Positions 1 through 8,340 are shown, counted from the stretch's first letter. The stretch: DNA of 64,000 bases from 1-14-0-10-37-14 sp037130845 (GCA_037130845.1 JBAXSE010000006.1:9483-73482), one strand, 5' to 3'. The notes: generated by a model from the sequence alone, not told the origin. Translations and numbers: made by a program.

Positions 1-744
1 AACGCGCCGAATTATGATACTTGCACATATCCGACGGTAGCCATAGGCACCCAATGTTGGTTCCAGACCAATGTTAACCTGGGACAGATGGTGAATTATG
101 ATTATCCCGCTGCCCAAAATCAAGATACGGATCGTAGATGGCAGAAGTATTGCCGCGATAATAATACAAATAATTGTCTGGCGCAGGGCGGGCTTTATCA
201 ATGGCACAAGGCCATGAATTTGCCTTTCTGTTGTTCTTCTACTGATACGCGTTGCAGCAATGCTAATTGCAATCCGGCGCTGGGTAATGCCACGCCGGCC
301 AGAGGCATCTGTCCGGTCGGCTGGCATGTGCCGACCGATACGGATTGGTCTATCCTGGAGACTTTCTTGTCTAGCAGTACTTGCGTCTCTACTCGCAATG
401 GCGATGATTGCAATCCGGCCGGTACCGTCTTGCAGCGGCAGAATACGCAGAACTTCAAGGCATTGTTGGCGGGTCGGGCGACCGCCGGTTCGTTTACTGG
501 TACGGATTCAAACACTCGATACATCTCCTCTACGCGCGTCCCAGGATCTTCCACTACTTATTACTTTAGGGCCTTGGCCGGAACTTCTCCGTTAGTTTCT
601 CGTCTTTATGGCTCGACAACCGACGGCGTGTCCTTGCGTTGCGTCATGGATCCCGATGTCTTGGGGCAGTTAAAGCCCTTTAACGAAACGATGGCCAAGA
701 TTAAGGCAAAGCCGAATGTCTTGGGTGTCAAGATTAAGAAATAG
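1..744 (+). CDS. C-terminal part of a FISUMP-domain surface protein (5' end outside window)
   Basis: The reading frame is open from base 1, so this is the tail of a longer gene; the ATG at 88 lies inside the domain and is not the start. It encodes a Fibrobacter succinogenes major paralogous (FISUMP) domain. It opens with TVAIGTQCWFQTNVNLG, passes through GICPVGWHVPTDTDWSILE and ends near VSLRCVMDP, the usual order of landmarks in this family. The domain typically ends secreted or surface proteins of Bacteroidetes, Fibrobacter and CPR bacteria; its function is unknown. Several cysteines suggest an oxidised extracellular fold. The tail after the domain is short and lysine-rich, with no LPXTG or Por-type sorting signal. 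The 3,215-residue protein at 13629-23276 ends in the same domain, so the missing part here may also be large and Cys-rich. A strong hairpin terminator follows. Confidence 0.85.
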   Translation, partial: NAPNYDTCTYPTVAIGTQCWFQTNVNLGQMVNYDYPAAQNQDTDRRWQKYCRDNNTNNCLAQGGLYQWHKAMNLPFCCSSTDTRCSNANCNPALGNATPARGICPVGWHVPTDTDWSILETFLSSSTCVSTRNGDDCNPAGTVLQRQNTQNFKALLAGRATAGSFTGTDSNTRYISSTRVPGSSTTYYFRALAGTSPLVSRLYGSTTDGVSLRCVMDPDVLGQLKPFNETMAKIKAKPNVLGVKIKK

Positions 745-756
745 ATTGTTAAATAA

Positions 757-786
757 AAAAATGCCTCCCGTTAGGGAGGCATTTTT
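757..786. terminator. Bidirectional rho-independent terminator
   Basis: A perfect 13-bp stem (757-769 with 774-786, loop GTTA) has an A-run on its left and a T-run on its right, so it can end transcription from both sides. It serves the FISUMP gene on the plus strand and the RNA methyltransferase gene on the minus strand, whose stop codon lies inside the T-run. Confidence 0.85.
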
Positions 787-1252
787 AGTTAGTTTGTAGG
801 CCGTGGCGGATCTGGTAAAGGGCGATGCTGGTGGCGATGGCCACGTTTAGGCTGCCTTTGAGGCCGAGCATGGGGATATGCACAATATTGTCGGCTAAGG
901 CTTGACTGTCGGCGGGAACGCCCTCGACTTCATTGCCGACGAGCAGGGCGACCTTGGCGCCGAAAGAGGTTTGGCTGATGTCGGTGCTGGCGGCGGTTTT
1001 TTCCAGAGCCACGATTTGCCAGCCTTCTTGTTTGAGTTTGGTTAATAGACTATTTAAGTCCGGCGCTTGTTCCCAGGGCAGCCAGGTTTCGGCGCCTAGG
1101 GCGACTTTGGCGATGCGCGGGTTGGGCGGGGCGGGGGTGTAGCCGGCCAGATAAACCTTAGACACGCCCAGGCCATCGGCTGTGCGGAACATGGCGCCTA
1201 CATTCCAGCAGGAGCGGATATCGGGCAAAATAAGGATAATTTCTCTGGTCAT
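785..1252 (-). CDS. TrmH/SpoU-family RNA 2'-O-ribose methyltransferase
   Basis: A SPOUT-fold methyltransferase that uses S-adenosylmethionine to 2'-O-methylate ribose in tRNA or rRNA. All three SpoU motifs are visible in about 155 residues: DIRSCWNVGAMFRTADG near the N-terminus (the Asn/Arg motif), ALLVGNEVEGVP in the middle, and IPMLGLKGSLNVAIATSIAL near the C-terminus, which forms the AdoMet-binding knot. There is no N-terminal substrate-recognition extension, so this is a minimal form like TrmL or short TrmH proteins. I start it at the ATG at 1252; an in-frame start at 1312 would add 20 residues unlike the family. The target nucleotide cannot be told from sequence. Confidence 0.85.
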   Translation of the reverse strand: MTREIILILPDIRSCWNVGAMFRTADGLGVSKVYLAGYTPAPPNPRIAKVALGAETWLPWEQAPDLNSLLTKLKQEGWQIVALEKTAASTDISQTSFGAKVALLVGNEVEGVPADSQALADNIVHIPMLGLKGSLNVAIATSIALYQIRHGLQTN

Positions 1253-1300
1253 AGGTTTCTTGGCTAGAATAATGGTTATGGGGGCAAAAGTCAATTTACT

Positions 1301-1328
1301 TTGCTTTTGCATTTGATTCGGCTATAAT
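1301..1328 (+). promoter_or_regulatory. Sigma70-type promoter for the cupin gene
   Basis: A TTGCTT -35 box (1301-1306) is separated by 16 bp from a consensus TATAAT -10 box (1323-1328). It faces the cupin gene, giving a leader of about 95 nt that contains the 1394-1409 hairpin. Confidence 0.55.
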
Positions 1329-1393
1329 AAAAGCAATTCCTGATGGCAGGAAAATATACTCAATTGTTAAATTAATTATTATAATACCGCGAA

Positions 1394-1409
1394 TCCGCCA
1401 GCAGGCGGA
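1394..1409. repeat. Dispersed CCGCC-type intergenic hairpin
   Basis: TCCGCC-AGCA-GGCGGA, a 6-bp perfect stem in the leader of the cupin gene. The same arms occur at 52851-52866, so this belongs to a small family of GC-rich palindromes scattered between genes here. Confidence 0.6.
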
Positions 1410-1431
1410 GAAGTGGCATAAATTAAATAAT

Positions 1432-1818
1432 ATGGGATACGTAGTAAATCTAGAGGCCAAGACTTTGGCTAACGAAAATTTTCGTGAAGTATTATTTACC
1501 TCTTCTTTTGGCCAGCTGGTTGTCATGAAGCTGTTGCCGGGCGAAGAGATTGGCGCCGAAGTGCACAAGCTGGATCAGTTTATCCGGCTGGAATCAGGCA
1601 CTGCCAAAGCGATTTTGGATGCTGAGGAGTTTGAATTGTCGGACGGTTGGGCGGTCGTGATACCGGCCGGGACCAATCATAATATTATCAATACCTCCGC
1701 CACAGAGCCGGCTAAGTTGTATACTATTTATATGCCTCCAGAGCATCGCGACGGCACTATCCATGCCACCAAGACGGATGCGGTAGCTGATGATCAGGAT
1801 CATTACCAGGCAGCCTAG
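1432..1818 (+). CDS. Small cupin-domain protein
   Basis: A single-domain cupin of 128 residues (double-stranded beta-helix fold). Cupin motif 1 is seen as LPGEEIGAEVHKLDQFIRL, with a partial metal-ligand set (E..H....Q). Motif 2 is PAGTNHNIINTS, which supplies a second histidine. Such proteins bind a metal and act as isomerases, dioxygenases or small-molecule sensors; nothing here decides which. The protein has no signal peptide and is presumably cytosolic. It is followed 13 nt later by the DNA-repair gene alkD, and the two probably share the promoter upstream of this gene. Function beyond cupin is not assignable. Confidence 0.8.
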   Translation: MGYVVNLEAKTLANENFREVLFTSSFGQLVVMKLLPGEEIGAEVHKLDQFIRLESGTAKAILDAEEFELSDGWAVVIPAGTNHNIINTSATEPAKLYTIYMPPEHRDGTIHATKTDAVADDQDHYQAA

Positions 1819-1831
1819 CGGTATTAGCTTC

Positions 1832-2533
1832 ATGACCAGTTTTGATGTCAAAAAAGAATTAAAAGCCCTAGCTAAGCCGGACAAAGCCAAAGTATTGGCC
1901 GGCTTTTTCAAGACCGGCTCCGGTCAATATGGCGCCGGTGATAAATTCTTGGGGATTACCGTCCCTGAACAACGGCAAATAGCGCGGAAGTATAGCCAGC
2001 TGCCTTTGGGCGATGTGGCTATGCTTCTGGCTAGCCATTGGCACGAGGAAAGATTGACCGCCGCCTTGATCCTGGTAGAAAAGTTTCAATCCGGAGAGGA
2101 AAAGGACAAGCGGGAGATATTTCAGTTTTATTTGGCGCACAGCAAGGGCATTAATAATTGGGATCTGGTGGATTTGACGGCGGATAAGATTGTCGGCGCG
2201 TGGCTAAGCCAAAAAGGCCAATTGTTGCTGCTAGATAAGTTGGCGCGTTCGGCTAATCTGTGGGAACGGCGCATCGCTGTCATTGCCACCTTTGCCTTTA
2301 TCAAGCAAGGGGACTTTGGCCCGACCTTTAAGCTGGCCGAAAAATTATTGGATGATCCGCACGACCTGATCCACAAGGCAGTCGGTTGGATGTTGCGAGA
2401 AGCGGGCAAGCGTGACGAAGCGGCGCTCAGAAAATTCCTAGACGCTCACGTCGGCCAAATGCCCCGCACGATGTTGCGCTATGCCATAGAGAAGCTGCCT
2501 CTTTCGTTGCGCCAGCAATATCTCAAAAAATAG
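1832..2533 (+). CDS. alkD: AlkD-like DNA alkylation repair glycosylase
   Basis: A HEAT-like-repeat DNA glycosylase that removes alkylated bases (3-methyladenine, 7-methylguanine) without flipping them fully into a pocket. Family hallmarks are visible: NNWDLVDLTADKIVG carries the catalytic Trp/Asp region, ANLWERRIAVIATF carries the conserved Arg, and KAVGWMLREAGKRD a later conserved Trp. At 233 residues it has the usual length. I choose the ATG at 1832 (MTSFDVKKELKAL); an earlier in-frame start at 1790 would overlap the cupin gene and adds nothing family-like. It sits directly downstream of the cupin and 17 nt before rlmH, so co-transcription is likely. Confidence 0.88.
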   Translation: MTSFDVKKELKALAKPDKAKVLAGFFKTGSGQYGAGDKFLGITVPEQRQIARKYSQLPLGDVAMLLASHWHEERLTAALILVEKFQSGEEKDKREIFQFYLAHSKGINNWDLVDLTADKIVGAWLSQKGQLLLLDKLARSANLWERRIAVIATFAFIKQGDFGPTFKLAEKLLDDPHDLIHKAVGWMLREAGKRDEAALRKFLDAHVGQMPRTMLRYAIEKLPLSLRQQYLKK

Positions 2534-2550
2534 CAATTAAGGTTAATTAT

Positions 2551-3015
2551 ATGTTAGACATTACAATTGTCGCCATCGGCAAGATTAAGGAAAAGAATAT
2601 CGGCGCCTCTCTGGCCGAATACCAAAAAAGACTGGCGCCTTATGCCAAGCTTAATCTGGTCGAGCTCAAGCCGGAGCCGTTTAGCGAAGGTTCTCGGGCC
2701 AAAGCTCGCATCACCGAATCGGGACGTATTGCCGAGGCGTTGGTTAAATACAATAGCGCCAGCATCTGGCTCCTTACCGAGACCGGCAAGGAGTATGATT
2801 CTTTCGGCTTTGCCGAAATGTTGGAGCATGAACAGCGTCCGTTGGTGTTCGCGGTGGGTGGCGCCTTGGGTTGGTCCGAGAGTATCCTTAAGAAGTATCG
2901 CAACCATCTGTCATTATCCCGCTTGACGTTGCCGCACGAATTGGCTCGCCTGGTGTTCTATGAGCAGATGTATCGCGCGGCTACGATTATTGCCAACAAG
3001 ACTTATCATTACTAA
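2551..3015 (+). CDS. rlmH: 23S rRNA pseudouridine-1915 N3-methyltransferase RlmH
   Basis: An SPOUT methyltransferase that methylates pseudouridine 1915 in helix 69 of 23S rRNA on assembled ribosomes. The 154-residue length and the motif order are those of the family: an N-terminal IVAIGKIKEKNI strand-loop, the glycine-rich VFAVGGALGWSES cofactor loop, and the C-terminal SLSRLTLPHELARLVFYEQM and YRAATIIANKTYHY signature with the conserved final Tyr-His. The gene lies 17 nt after alkD and 3 nt before the lipoprotein gene. Confidence 0.93.
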   Translation: MLDITIVAIGKIKEKNIGASLAEYQKRLAPYAKLNLVELKPEPFSEGSRAKARITESGRIAEALVKYNSASIWLLTETGKEYDSFGFAEMLEHEQRPLVFAVGGALGWSESILKKYRNHLSLSRLTLPHELARLVFYEQMYRAATIIANKTYHY

Positions 3016-3018
3016 GAT

Positions 3019-4503
3019 ATGAAGATCAAAAAAATAATCTTGCTGGCTGCTGTCTTATTTTTCTTGGCTAGTTGTGCTGTGGCGGTGAATTATAACGGCC
3101 GTATTTTATTGCAGAAGGCCGGCACCAGCCAGACAGTTTGGTATGTCAATCCAGCTAACGGCAAGCGATATTATATCAGCAAGTCGCAGGACGTCGAAGA
3201 TGTCGCGCTTGCGCTCGGTTCCAAGCAGACTGATCAGACGTTGGCGAGCTGGAAAAAAAAGGGGGTACCCAAGGGTTTTGCCGGCCGTTTTGCCTATTCG
3301 CTAAACTCAAGCGGACAAATAAATAAATTATATTATATTACCGCTTCTTTGAAATTAATTGATTTGGGGGCAAAGTCTGTTTATTATAGCCAATTGACGA
3401 CCCAGGGTCTGACGGTAGATATCAAGGTATTGGCCGGCATTGCGTCTGAATATAATCTGCCCCGACCCACGGCCCCGCAGCCGGCGGTTGTTACCCAAGG
3501 CATTGAATTTGTTTGGCCCTATGGCGGCAAGGATTATAAATTAAGGCTAAGCTTGCCAACGGCTTTATACAAGCAATATGCTGACAGCCAGAAATATTAT
3601 CTGTATACCGGTACCAAGCCTGATAATTGGCAAGAAGCTTATTACAGCATGTTTCTAACTCCCAAGGCGGGGGATAATACTATCGTTAGCCTGGTGTTAA
3701 GTATACGCCAGTTGGCTAAGCAGGATAACTTGAGCGAAGATGAGACGCTGGAATTGGCTGTTAATTTTGTTCAAGCCTTGTCCTATGATACGCCCAAGGC
3801 TAATAACATCAAAAACGCCACGCCGAACTATCCCTACGAAACGCTTTATAAAAAATCCGGTATTTGTACGGATAAATCTCTATTGCTGGTGGCGATAATG
3901 CGCCAGTTGGGTTATGGCGCGGCCCTTATCAACTATCCTGAGGTCAATCACGCTTCGGCGGCGGTGCTTTGCCCTGATGGCTATGCCTTTCGCAGCACCG
4001 GCTATTGTTATATTGAAAGCACCGGCTTTTTCCCGATTGGCGCCTATCCGCAGAGCTTTGGCGCTAATGGTATCGACACCTCCAATACACTAAGCAGTTT
4101 CCGCGGCCAGTTTGACAAGATTTTTGACTCGGCTTCTTTGGGGCATTATCTGATGGTCGGCAAGACCTCAGGCAAAGCCTACGCCGGCACCAACAAAACA
4201 TATGCCAAAGTTGAGAAATTAAAATCGTTGGAGTCATCGATGGCTGATCGGACGGCCGAAATCGATAAGCAGAGGGTTGCCTTAAATCAGGAACTGCAGC
4301 AATTGCAATCTTTCCAAGCGCAGACAACCGCCAAGCTTAACAGCGGTGATACTGCCGGCTATAATGATATGGTGGCGCAATACAACGAGAAGGCCAGGGA
4401 TTATAACGCTCATCAAAACAGCCTGAAGTTTCAAATCGACCTGTATAATTCGGATGTCAGTCTCTATAATCGCATGACCAAAAATTTCTACTCGATCAAA
4501 TAA
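3019..4503 (+). CDS. Transglutaminase-like lipoprotein with coiled-coil tail
   Basis: A predicted lipoprotein: a hydrophobic signal ends in the lipobox LASC with Cys19 as the lipidated residue. Residues about 27-70 form a short module (NGRILLQ..., then WYVNPANGKRYYISK) that I know from other secreted CPR proteins. Residues about 165-345 form a transglutaminase-like cysteine protease or transferase domain: Cys283 in SGICTDKSLLL, His311 in EVNHAS and Glu333 in YCYIESTG fit the Cys-His-acid triad, with Glu in place of the more usual Asp. Residues about 390-490 are a coiled coil. The protein at 40189-41565 has a closely similar catalytic domain. The substrate is unknown; cell-surface protein or peptidoglycan peptide processing is plausible. 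A terminator follows. Confidence 0.75.
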   Translation: MKIKKIILLAAVLFFLASCAVAVNYNGRILLQKAGTSQTVWYVNPANGKRYYISKSQDVEDVALALGSKQTDQTLASWKKKGVPKGFAGRFAYSLNSSGQINKLYYITASLKLIDLGAKSVYYSQLTTQGLTVDIKVLAGIASEYNLPRPTAPQPAVVTQGIEFVWPYGGKDYKLRLSLPTALYKQYADSQKYYLYTGTKPDNWQEAYYSMFLTPKAGDNTIVSLVLSIRQLAKQDNLSEDETLELAVNFVQALSYDTPKANNIKNATPNYPYETLYKKSGICTDKSLLLVAIMRQLGYGAALINYPEVNHASAAVLCPDGYAFRSTGYCYIESTGFFPIGAYPQSFGANGIDTSNTLSSFRGQFDKIFDSASLGHYLMVGKTSGKAYAGTNKTYAKVEKLKSLESSMADRTAEIDKQRVALNQELQQLQSFQAQTTAKLNSGDTAGYNDMVAQYNEKARDYNAHQNSLKFQIDLYNSDVSLYNRMTKNFYSIK

Positions 4504-4508
4504 AATTT

Positions 4509-4535
4509 ATCCGCCTCCATGGCGGGTATTTTTTT
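4509..4535 (+). terminator. Rho-independent terminator after the transglutaminase-like gene
   Basis: The stem ATCCGCC/GGCGGGT (one G-T wobble) with a 5-nt loop is followed by a run of T, just after the stop codon at 4501-4503. Confidence 0.7.
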
Positions 4536-4602
4536 ATGTATTGTCTAATCCATCCATATCTACTATAGTTATATCGTAATATAGACGGTTATAAAAACAT
4601 TT

Positions 4603-5181
4603 ATGCGCACGATTTATCTGGTCCGTCATGGCCAATGCGAGGACAATAAGAATAAGATCTTGAACGGACAACGCGATAGTGAGCTGACGCGTTTAGGGCG
4701 CCAACAAGCCTTGGCTACTGCCACTTTGCTTAAGGATAAAAAAATCAAGACAGTCTATGCTTCGCCCTTGAAGCGGACTATGGAAACGGCCAAGATTATC
4801 GCCGAAAACCTGGGTATAGACCTGGTGCATGTGGATAAGGGGTTGATCGAACGTGATTTCGGCTATATGACCGGCAAGCCGACCAGTGATATTAGCAAAC
4901 TAGCTAAGACGACCTTTGAAATCAGCGGCAAGACCTACTTTTTTAACGGTCCGGGCGTCGAGAGCTTCCCCAAGCTCTATCAGCGAGCCAGCCGCGTCCT
5001 CAAGCGCATCATCGCCAAGACGCCCAAGGGCAATATCGCCATCGTCACCCACGGCGATACCGGCATGATGCTGCAGGCCGTCTTCTACGGCTGGGATTGG
5101 ATGCGAGGCCTTAACTACGCCTTCTGGAAAAACGGGGAGATCTTTGAGCTCAAGGCGAATGGGCTGAAGAAGGGGAAATAA
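4603..5181 (+). CDS. Histidine phosphatase (phosphoglycerate-mutase-like) family protein
   Basis: A branch-1 histidine phosphatase of 192 residues. The catalytic RHG motif is at residues 8-10 (IYLVRHGQCEDN), the conserved Arg and Glu appear in SPLKRTMETA and LIERDFG, and the second catalytic His is in IVTHGDTGMML. Members hydrolyse or transfer phosphate through a phosphohistidine; substrates include 3-phosphoglycerate, alpha-ribazole phosphate, sugar phosphates and nucleotides. With glycolytic genes nearby (eno at 6591) a mutase role is possible, but the sequence alone does not show it. It is cytosolic with no signal peptide. Confidence 0.85.
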   Translation: MRTIYLVRHGQCEDNKNKILNGQRDSELTRLGRQQALATATLLKDKKIKTVYASPLKRTMETAKIIAENLGIDLVHVDKGLIERDFGYMTGKPTSDISKLAKTTFEISGKTYFFNGPGVESFPKLYQRASRVLKRIIAKTPKGNIAIVTHGDTGMMLQAVFYGWDWMRGLNYAFWKNGEIFELKANGLKKGK

Positions 5182-5198
5182 TTGATAATAAAAATATT

Positions 5199-6494
5199 AT
5201 GAAAAATTATTTATTGCTAGGATTATTTTGTTTGATGGTCATGCCATGCTTGGCTAGTGCGGCGACTTATCAGCCCAGTGAAGTGAAAACTTGCAAGTTG
5301 AGTCCGAATACGAAAAGTTATAATTGTGCTGTATCAAAAGATGATAAGGATTTTGTTAATTGGAATGGACAAGAGCAAAAAACATATGAAATGCTCCAAT
5401 TTGTTAATAATCCTTATAGTGGTGATTCGACAAAATTTATTTATTTAGCAGCGCGTGACAATAAGTATTATGTAGTCTTGAACGGCAAAGAACAAAAAGG
5501 TTACGATTATATTAATGCAAACTTCGTGCAGTTGAGCCCCGACTCCAAACAAATCGCCTATGTAGCCAAAAATGGTATAAATACCTGGGTAGTCATATTA
5601 AACAACAAAGAGTATGCCAAGTCAGATTCGGAAATTTATAATTTAAAATTCAGTCCTGATTCCAAAGCGATTGTTTATCAGAAGAGAAAAAACGGAAAAA
5701 GTTATATTTTTGTGAATAATATAGAGCAAAGAAAATATGATTTGATTGGTACACTGCAGTATAGTCCAGACTCCAAACAGCTCGCTTATGTCGCGAAAGA
5801 CGGAGGTAAATATTTTGTTGTCTGGAATGGAAAAGAGCAAATAAAGTATACCGAAGGAGATATACATAAAGGCGACTTACATAACGGTGAAATTAGTAGG
5901 TTGCAATTTAGTCCTGACTCAAAAGAATTAGCTTATATTGTTAGAAAGGATTTTAGTAATATTGTTGTCGTGAATGGTAAGGAACAACCTAACTTTGGCT
6001 CAGTAGCGCAAGATACACTTTTTAGCCCTAATTCTAAGAACTTTGCGTATATTTTACAAACTTCAAGAAGAGACTATTATTATGCAGTAGTCAACGGTAA
6101 GAAACAGACGCAATTTAAATGTGATTCCTCATTTGCTGATAACGATTTTTGGAAATCTTCAATGGTCTACAGTCCTAATTCAAGGCAATTAGTTTTTTGG
6201 GTGCTTGATGAACAAAAAAAATATTCTCTGATAATTAATAATAAAGCAATCGGCCAATTTGATTGTTCATCGGTTAGTGATATTGTCTATAGCCCTAATT
6301 CTAAAAATTTTGCATTTATGTGCCGGCAAAGTGATGCTGATGGCAATGAGGTAAGCGATTTATATTTGAATGCGAAAGTGATAAGTACATCCATCCTAAT
6401 TTTTGATTATAAATTTTCCCTCGACTCCAAGCAGCTTGTCTATGTTGCCTTGAAAAATGGACAATTAAAGCGGGAAGTGATAAATATTAAATAG
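5199..6494 (+). CDS. Secreted TolB/WD40-like beta-propeller protein
   Basis: An N-terminal signal peptide (MKNYLLLGLFCLMVMPCLASA) is followed by at least seven repeats of about 45 residues. Each carries a strand such as SPDSKQIAYVAK, SPDSKELAYIV, SPNSKNFAYIL or SPNSRQLVFWV, alternating with strands ending in NGKEQ. This is the TolB/PD40-type propeller pattern, usually a protein- or ligand-binding scaffold outside the membrane. The gene is clearly more AT-rich than its neighbours (a 60-base sample at 5881 has 19 G/C against 33 at 6901) and uses many AAA, ATA and TTA codons, suggesting different ancestry. I cannot name a partner or substrate. Confidence 0.75.
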   Translation: MKNYLLLGLFCLMVMPCLASAATYQPSEVKTCKLSPNTKSYNCAVSKDDKDFVNWNGQEQKTYEMLQFVNNPYSGDSTKFIYLAARDNKYYVVLNGKEQKGYDYINANFVQLSPDSKQIAYVAKNGINTWVVILNNKEYAKSDSEIYNLKFSPDSKAIVYQKRKNGKSYIFVNNIEQRKYDLIGTLQYSPDSKQLAYVAKDGGKYFVVWNGKEQIKYTEGDIHKGDLHNGEISRLQFSPDSKELAYIVRKDFSNIVVVNGKEQPNFGSVAQDTLFSPNSKNFAYILQTSRRDYYYAVVNGKKQTQFKCDSSFADNDFWKSSMVYSPNSRQLVFWVLDEQKKYSLIINNKAIGQFDCSSVSDIVYSPNSKNFAFMCRQSDADGNEVSDLYLNAKVISTSILIFDYKFSLDSKQLVYVALKNGQLKREVINIK

Positions 6495-6555
6495 ATTTAT
6501 TAAATTACCGGCGTTCTATATTCAATATAAAAAATAGTAGTTATTACAAATTAGT

Positions 6556-6585
6556 GAGACCTCCTGGAGTACAGGAGGTAAATAC
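6556..6585 (+). promoter_or_regulatory. Structured 5'-leader hairpin upstream of eno, overlapping the Shine-Dalgarno
   Basis: An 8-bp perfect stem (6559-6566 with 6572-6579) closes a GAGTA loop. It is flanked by GAGA on the left and TAAATAC on the right. The right arm contains AGGAGG, the likely ribosome-binding site 12 nt before the eno ATG, so folding would hide it. The same loop, flanks and stem length, with different but compensated stem bases, occur at 46231-46262 (minus) and 46387-46417, so this is a member of a repeated element family. Confidence 0.7.
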
Positions 6586-6590
6586 AACAT

Positions 6591-7871
6591 ATGAAAATCA
6601 GATCAATCGAAGCTTTAGAAATTTTAGATAGCCGTGGCAATCCGACTATTGAGGCGACTGTGGTGTTGGAGGATGGTTCGACCGGTACGGCCGCTGTGCC
6701 GTCTGGCGCCTCGACCGGCACTTATGAGGCGCATGAATTGCGCGATGGCGGCGACCGCTATCTGGGCGCGGGCGTACAGCAGGCGGTGCAGAATGTAGCC
6801 AGATTGGCCGAAGAGCTGATCGGCATGGAGGCCGAAGACCAGGCCGCTTTGGATAACAAGATGATCCTGATCGACGGCACTGATAATAAATCCGCTCTGG
6901 GTGCCAATGCTATCTTGTCTATTTCTCTGGCTGTCGCTGTGGCTGAGGCCAAGGCGGAGAAAAAGCCGTTGTTTGCTTATCTGGCCAAATTTAATCCTGA
7001 TGCCAGCGGCAAATATACGCTGCCGTTGCCGATGATGAACATTATGAACGGCGGCAAGCATGCTAATTGGGCGACTGATATCCAGGAATATATGGTATTG
7101 CCGGTGGGAGCCAAGACCATGGCGCAGGCAGTGCAGATGTGTGCCGAAGTTTATCAGCATTTGAAAAAAGTACTCAAGGACAAGGGTTATAGCACAGCGG
7201 TGGGCGACGAAGGCGGCTTTGCGCCGGCCGTTAAATCCAACGACGAGCCGTTTGAATTGATGAGCGAGGCGATTGGCAAAGCCGGCTACAGCTTGGGCGA
7301 CGATTTCGCTTTCGGCATCGATGCCGCTGCCAGCGAATTCTATCATGATGGCAAATATGTTTTGAACAAAGAAGGCAAGACGATCGATGCGGCCGAACTG
7401 TCCGATTTCTATGCCAGCCTGCTTGAGAAATATCCGATCATTACGATGGAAGATATCTTTGCCGAGGATGATTGGGAGGCCTTTGGCGCTTTCCACAAGC
7501 GCTTTCCCAAGCTGCAAGTGGTGGGCGATGATTTGTATGTCACCAACCTGAAACGTTTGGAAAAGGGGATTGAGCTGGATTCGACCAATTCTATCTTGAT
7601 TAAATTGAACCAGATCGGCACCCTGAGTGAAACAGTGCAGGCGGTCTTGAGCGCCCGCGCCGCCGGCATGACTTCGGTCATCAGCCATCGTTCGGGCGAA
7701 ACCGAGGATACCTTTATCGCCGATCTGGCAGTGGCGCTAGGTACCGGACAGATTAAGACCGGCGCTCCGGCCCGCAGTGAACGCACCGCCAAATACAATC
7801 GCTTGATGCGCATCGAATCTCAATTGGGCGGCGCGGCTTTCTTTGCCAAGTGGGGGCAAGTGAGCTATTAA
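6591..7871 (+). CDS. eno: Enolase
   Basis: Phosphopyruvate hydratase: converts 2-phosphoglycerate to phosphoenolpyruvate in glycolysis, Mg-dependent and cytosolic. The 426 residues cover the N-terminal domain (RSIEALEILDSRGNPTIE, with loop GASTGTYEAHELRDG) and the TIM-barrel domain. Signatures include GDEGGFAP with the catalytic Glu, the metal ligands in ITMEDIF and VVGDDLYVTN, the catalytic Lys in LIKLNQIGTLSET, and SHRSGETEDT. All key residues look intact. Its leader carries the hairpin at 6556-6585, which may control translation. It is monocistronic, with a strong terminator shared with the opposing RRM gene. Confidence 0.98.
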   Translation: MKIRSIEALEILDSRGNPTIEATVVLEDGSTGTAAVPSGASTGTYEAHELRDGGDRYLGAGVQQAVQNVARLAEELIGMEAEDQAALDNKMILIDGTDNKSALGANAILSISLAVAVAEAKAEKKPLFAYLAKFNPDASGKYTLPLPMMNIMNGGKHANWATDIQEYMVLPVGAKTMAQAVQMCAEVYQHLKKVLKDKGYSTAVGDEGGFAPAVKSNDEPFELMSEAIGKAGYSLGDDFAFGIDAAASEFYHDGKYVLNKEGKTIDAAELSDFYASLLEKYPIITMEDIFAEDDWEAFGAFHKRFPKLQVVGDDLYVTNLKRLEKGIELDSTNSILIKLNQIGTLSETVQAVLSARAAGMTSVISHRSGETEDTFIADLAVALGTGQIKTGAPARSERTAKYNRLMRIESQLGGAAFFAKWGQVSY

Positions 7872-7914
7872 ATTAAAGATCAAATATAAAAAATAAAATA
7901 GCCGAGCGGTGAAC

Positions 7915-7950
7915 AAAAAAACAACCTCGAAAATTTCGGGGTTGTTTTTT
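7915..7950. terminator. Bidirectional terminator between eno and the RRM gene
   Basis: An A-run, the stem ACAACCTCGA/TCGGGGTTGT (one G-T wobble) and a T-run sit midway between convergent genes, suiting termination from both strands. Confidence 0.8.
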
Positions 7951-7970
7951 ATATCGAATGTTTCTGGTTT

Positions 7971-8267
7971 TTAGTAACGGCGGAAACTATCGTTGTCGCG
8001 TCGGGGAGCTTGTGGCTTTTTTTCCAAAGGCTTGGCTTCTGAGATGTTCAGGGCGCGGCCGTCGAAATCTTTGCCATTCAATTCGGCGATGGCTGTGTCG
8101 GCATTTTCATCGGACATTTCCACGAAGCCGAAGCCCTTGGAGCGTCCAGAGAATTTGTCTTTGATGATCACGGCAGAAACTACTTCACCAATCTGAGAAA
8201 ACAGATCAGTCAAATCGCCGTCCGTGGTACCGTAGGACAGGTTACCCACGTAGAGTTTTTTGGTCAT
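7971..8267 (-). CDS. Single-RRM RNA-binding protein
   Basis: A 98-residue protein made of one RNA-recognition motif plus a short basic tail. RNP2 is seen as KLYVGNLSY at residues 4-12 and RNP1 as SKGFGFVEM near residues 43-51, with the aromatic residues needed for RNA stacking. The tail is rich in Lys, Pro, Arg and Asp. Similar single-RRM proteins of cyanobacteria and other bacteria are often cold- or stress-responsive RNA chaperones; that role is by family analogy only. A good promoter lies upstream at 8341-8369 and leaves a leader of about 70 nt. Confidence 0.9.
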   Translation of the reverse strand: MTKKLYVGNLSYGTTDGDLTDLFSQIGEVVSAVIIKDKFSGRSKGFGFVEMSDENADTAIAELNGKDFDGRALNISEAKPLEKKPQAPRRDNDSFRRY

Positions 8268-8340
8268 TTTTTTACTTTACTTTTTTACCAAGCAGGTTGT
8301 CATTTAGTTTGAGGCTAAATAATTCTCTACTTCAGGCCTA

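Noticed and set aside
6624..7688. A 354-codon open frame on the minus strand opposite eno
   Set aside because: It is the antisense shadow of a highly conserved enolase gene; its translation has no recognisable domain.
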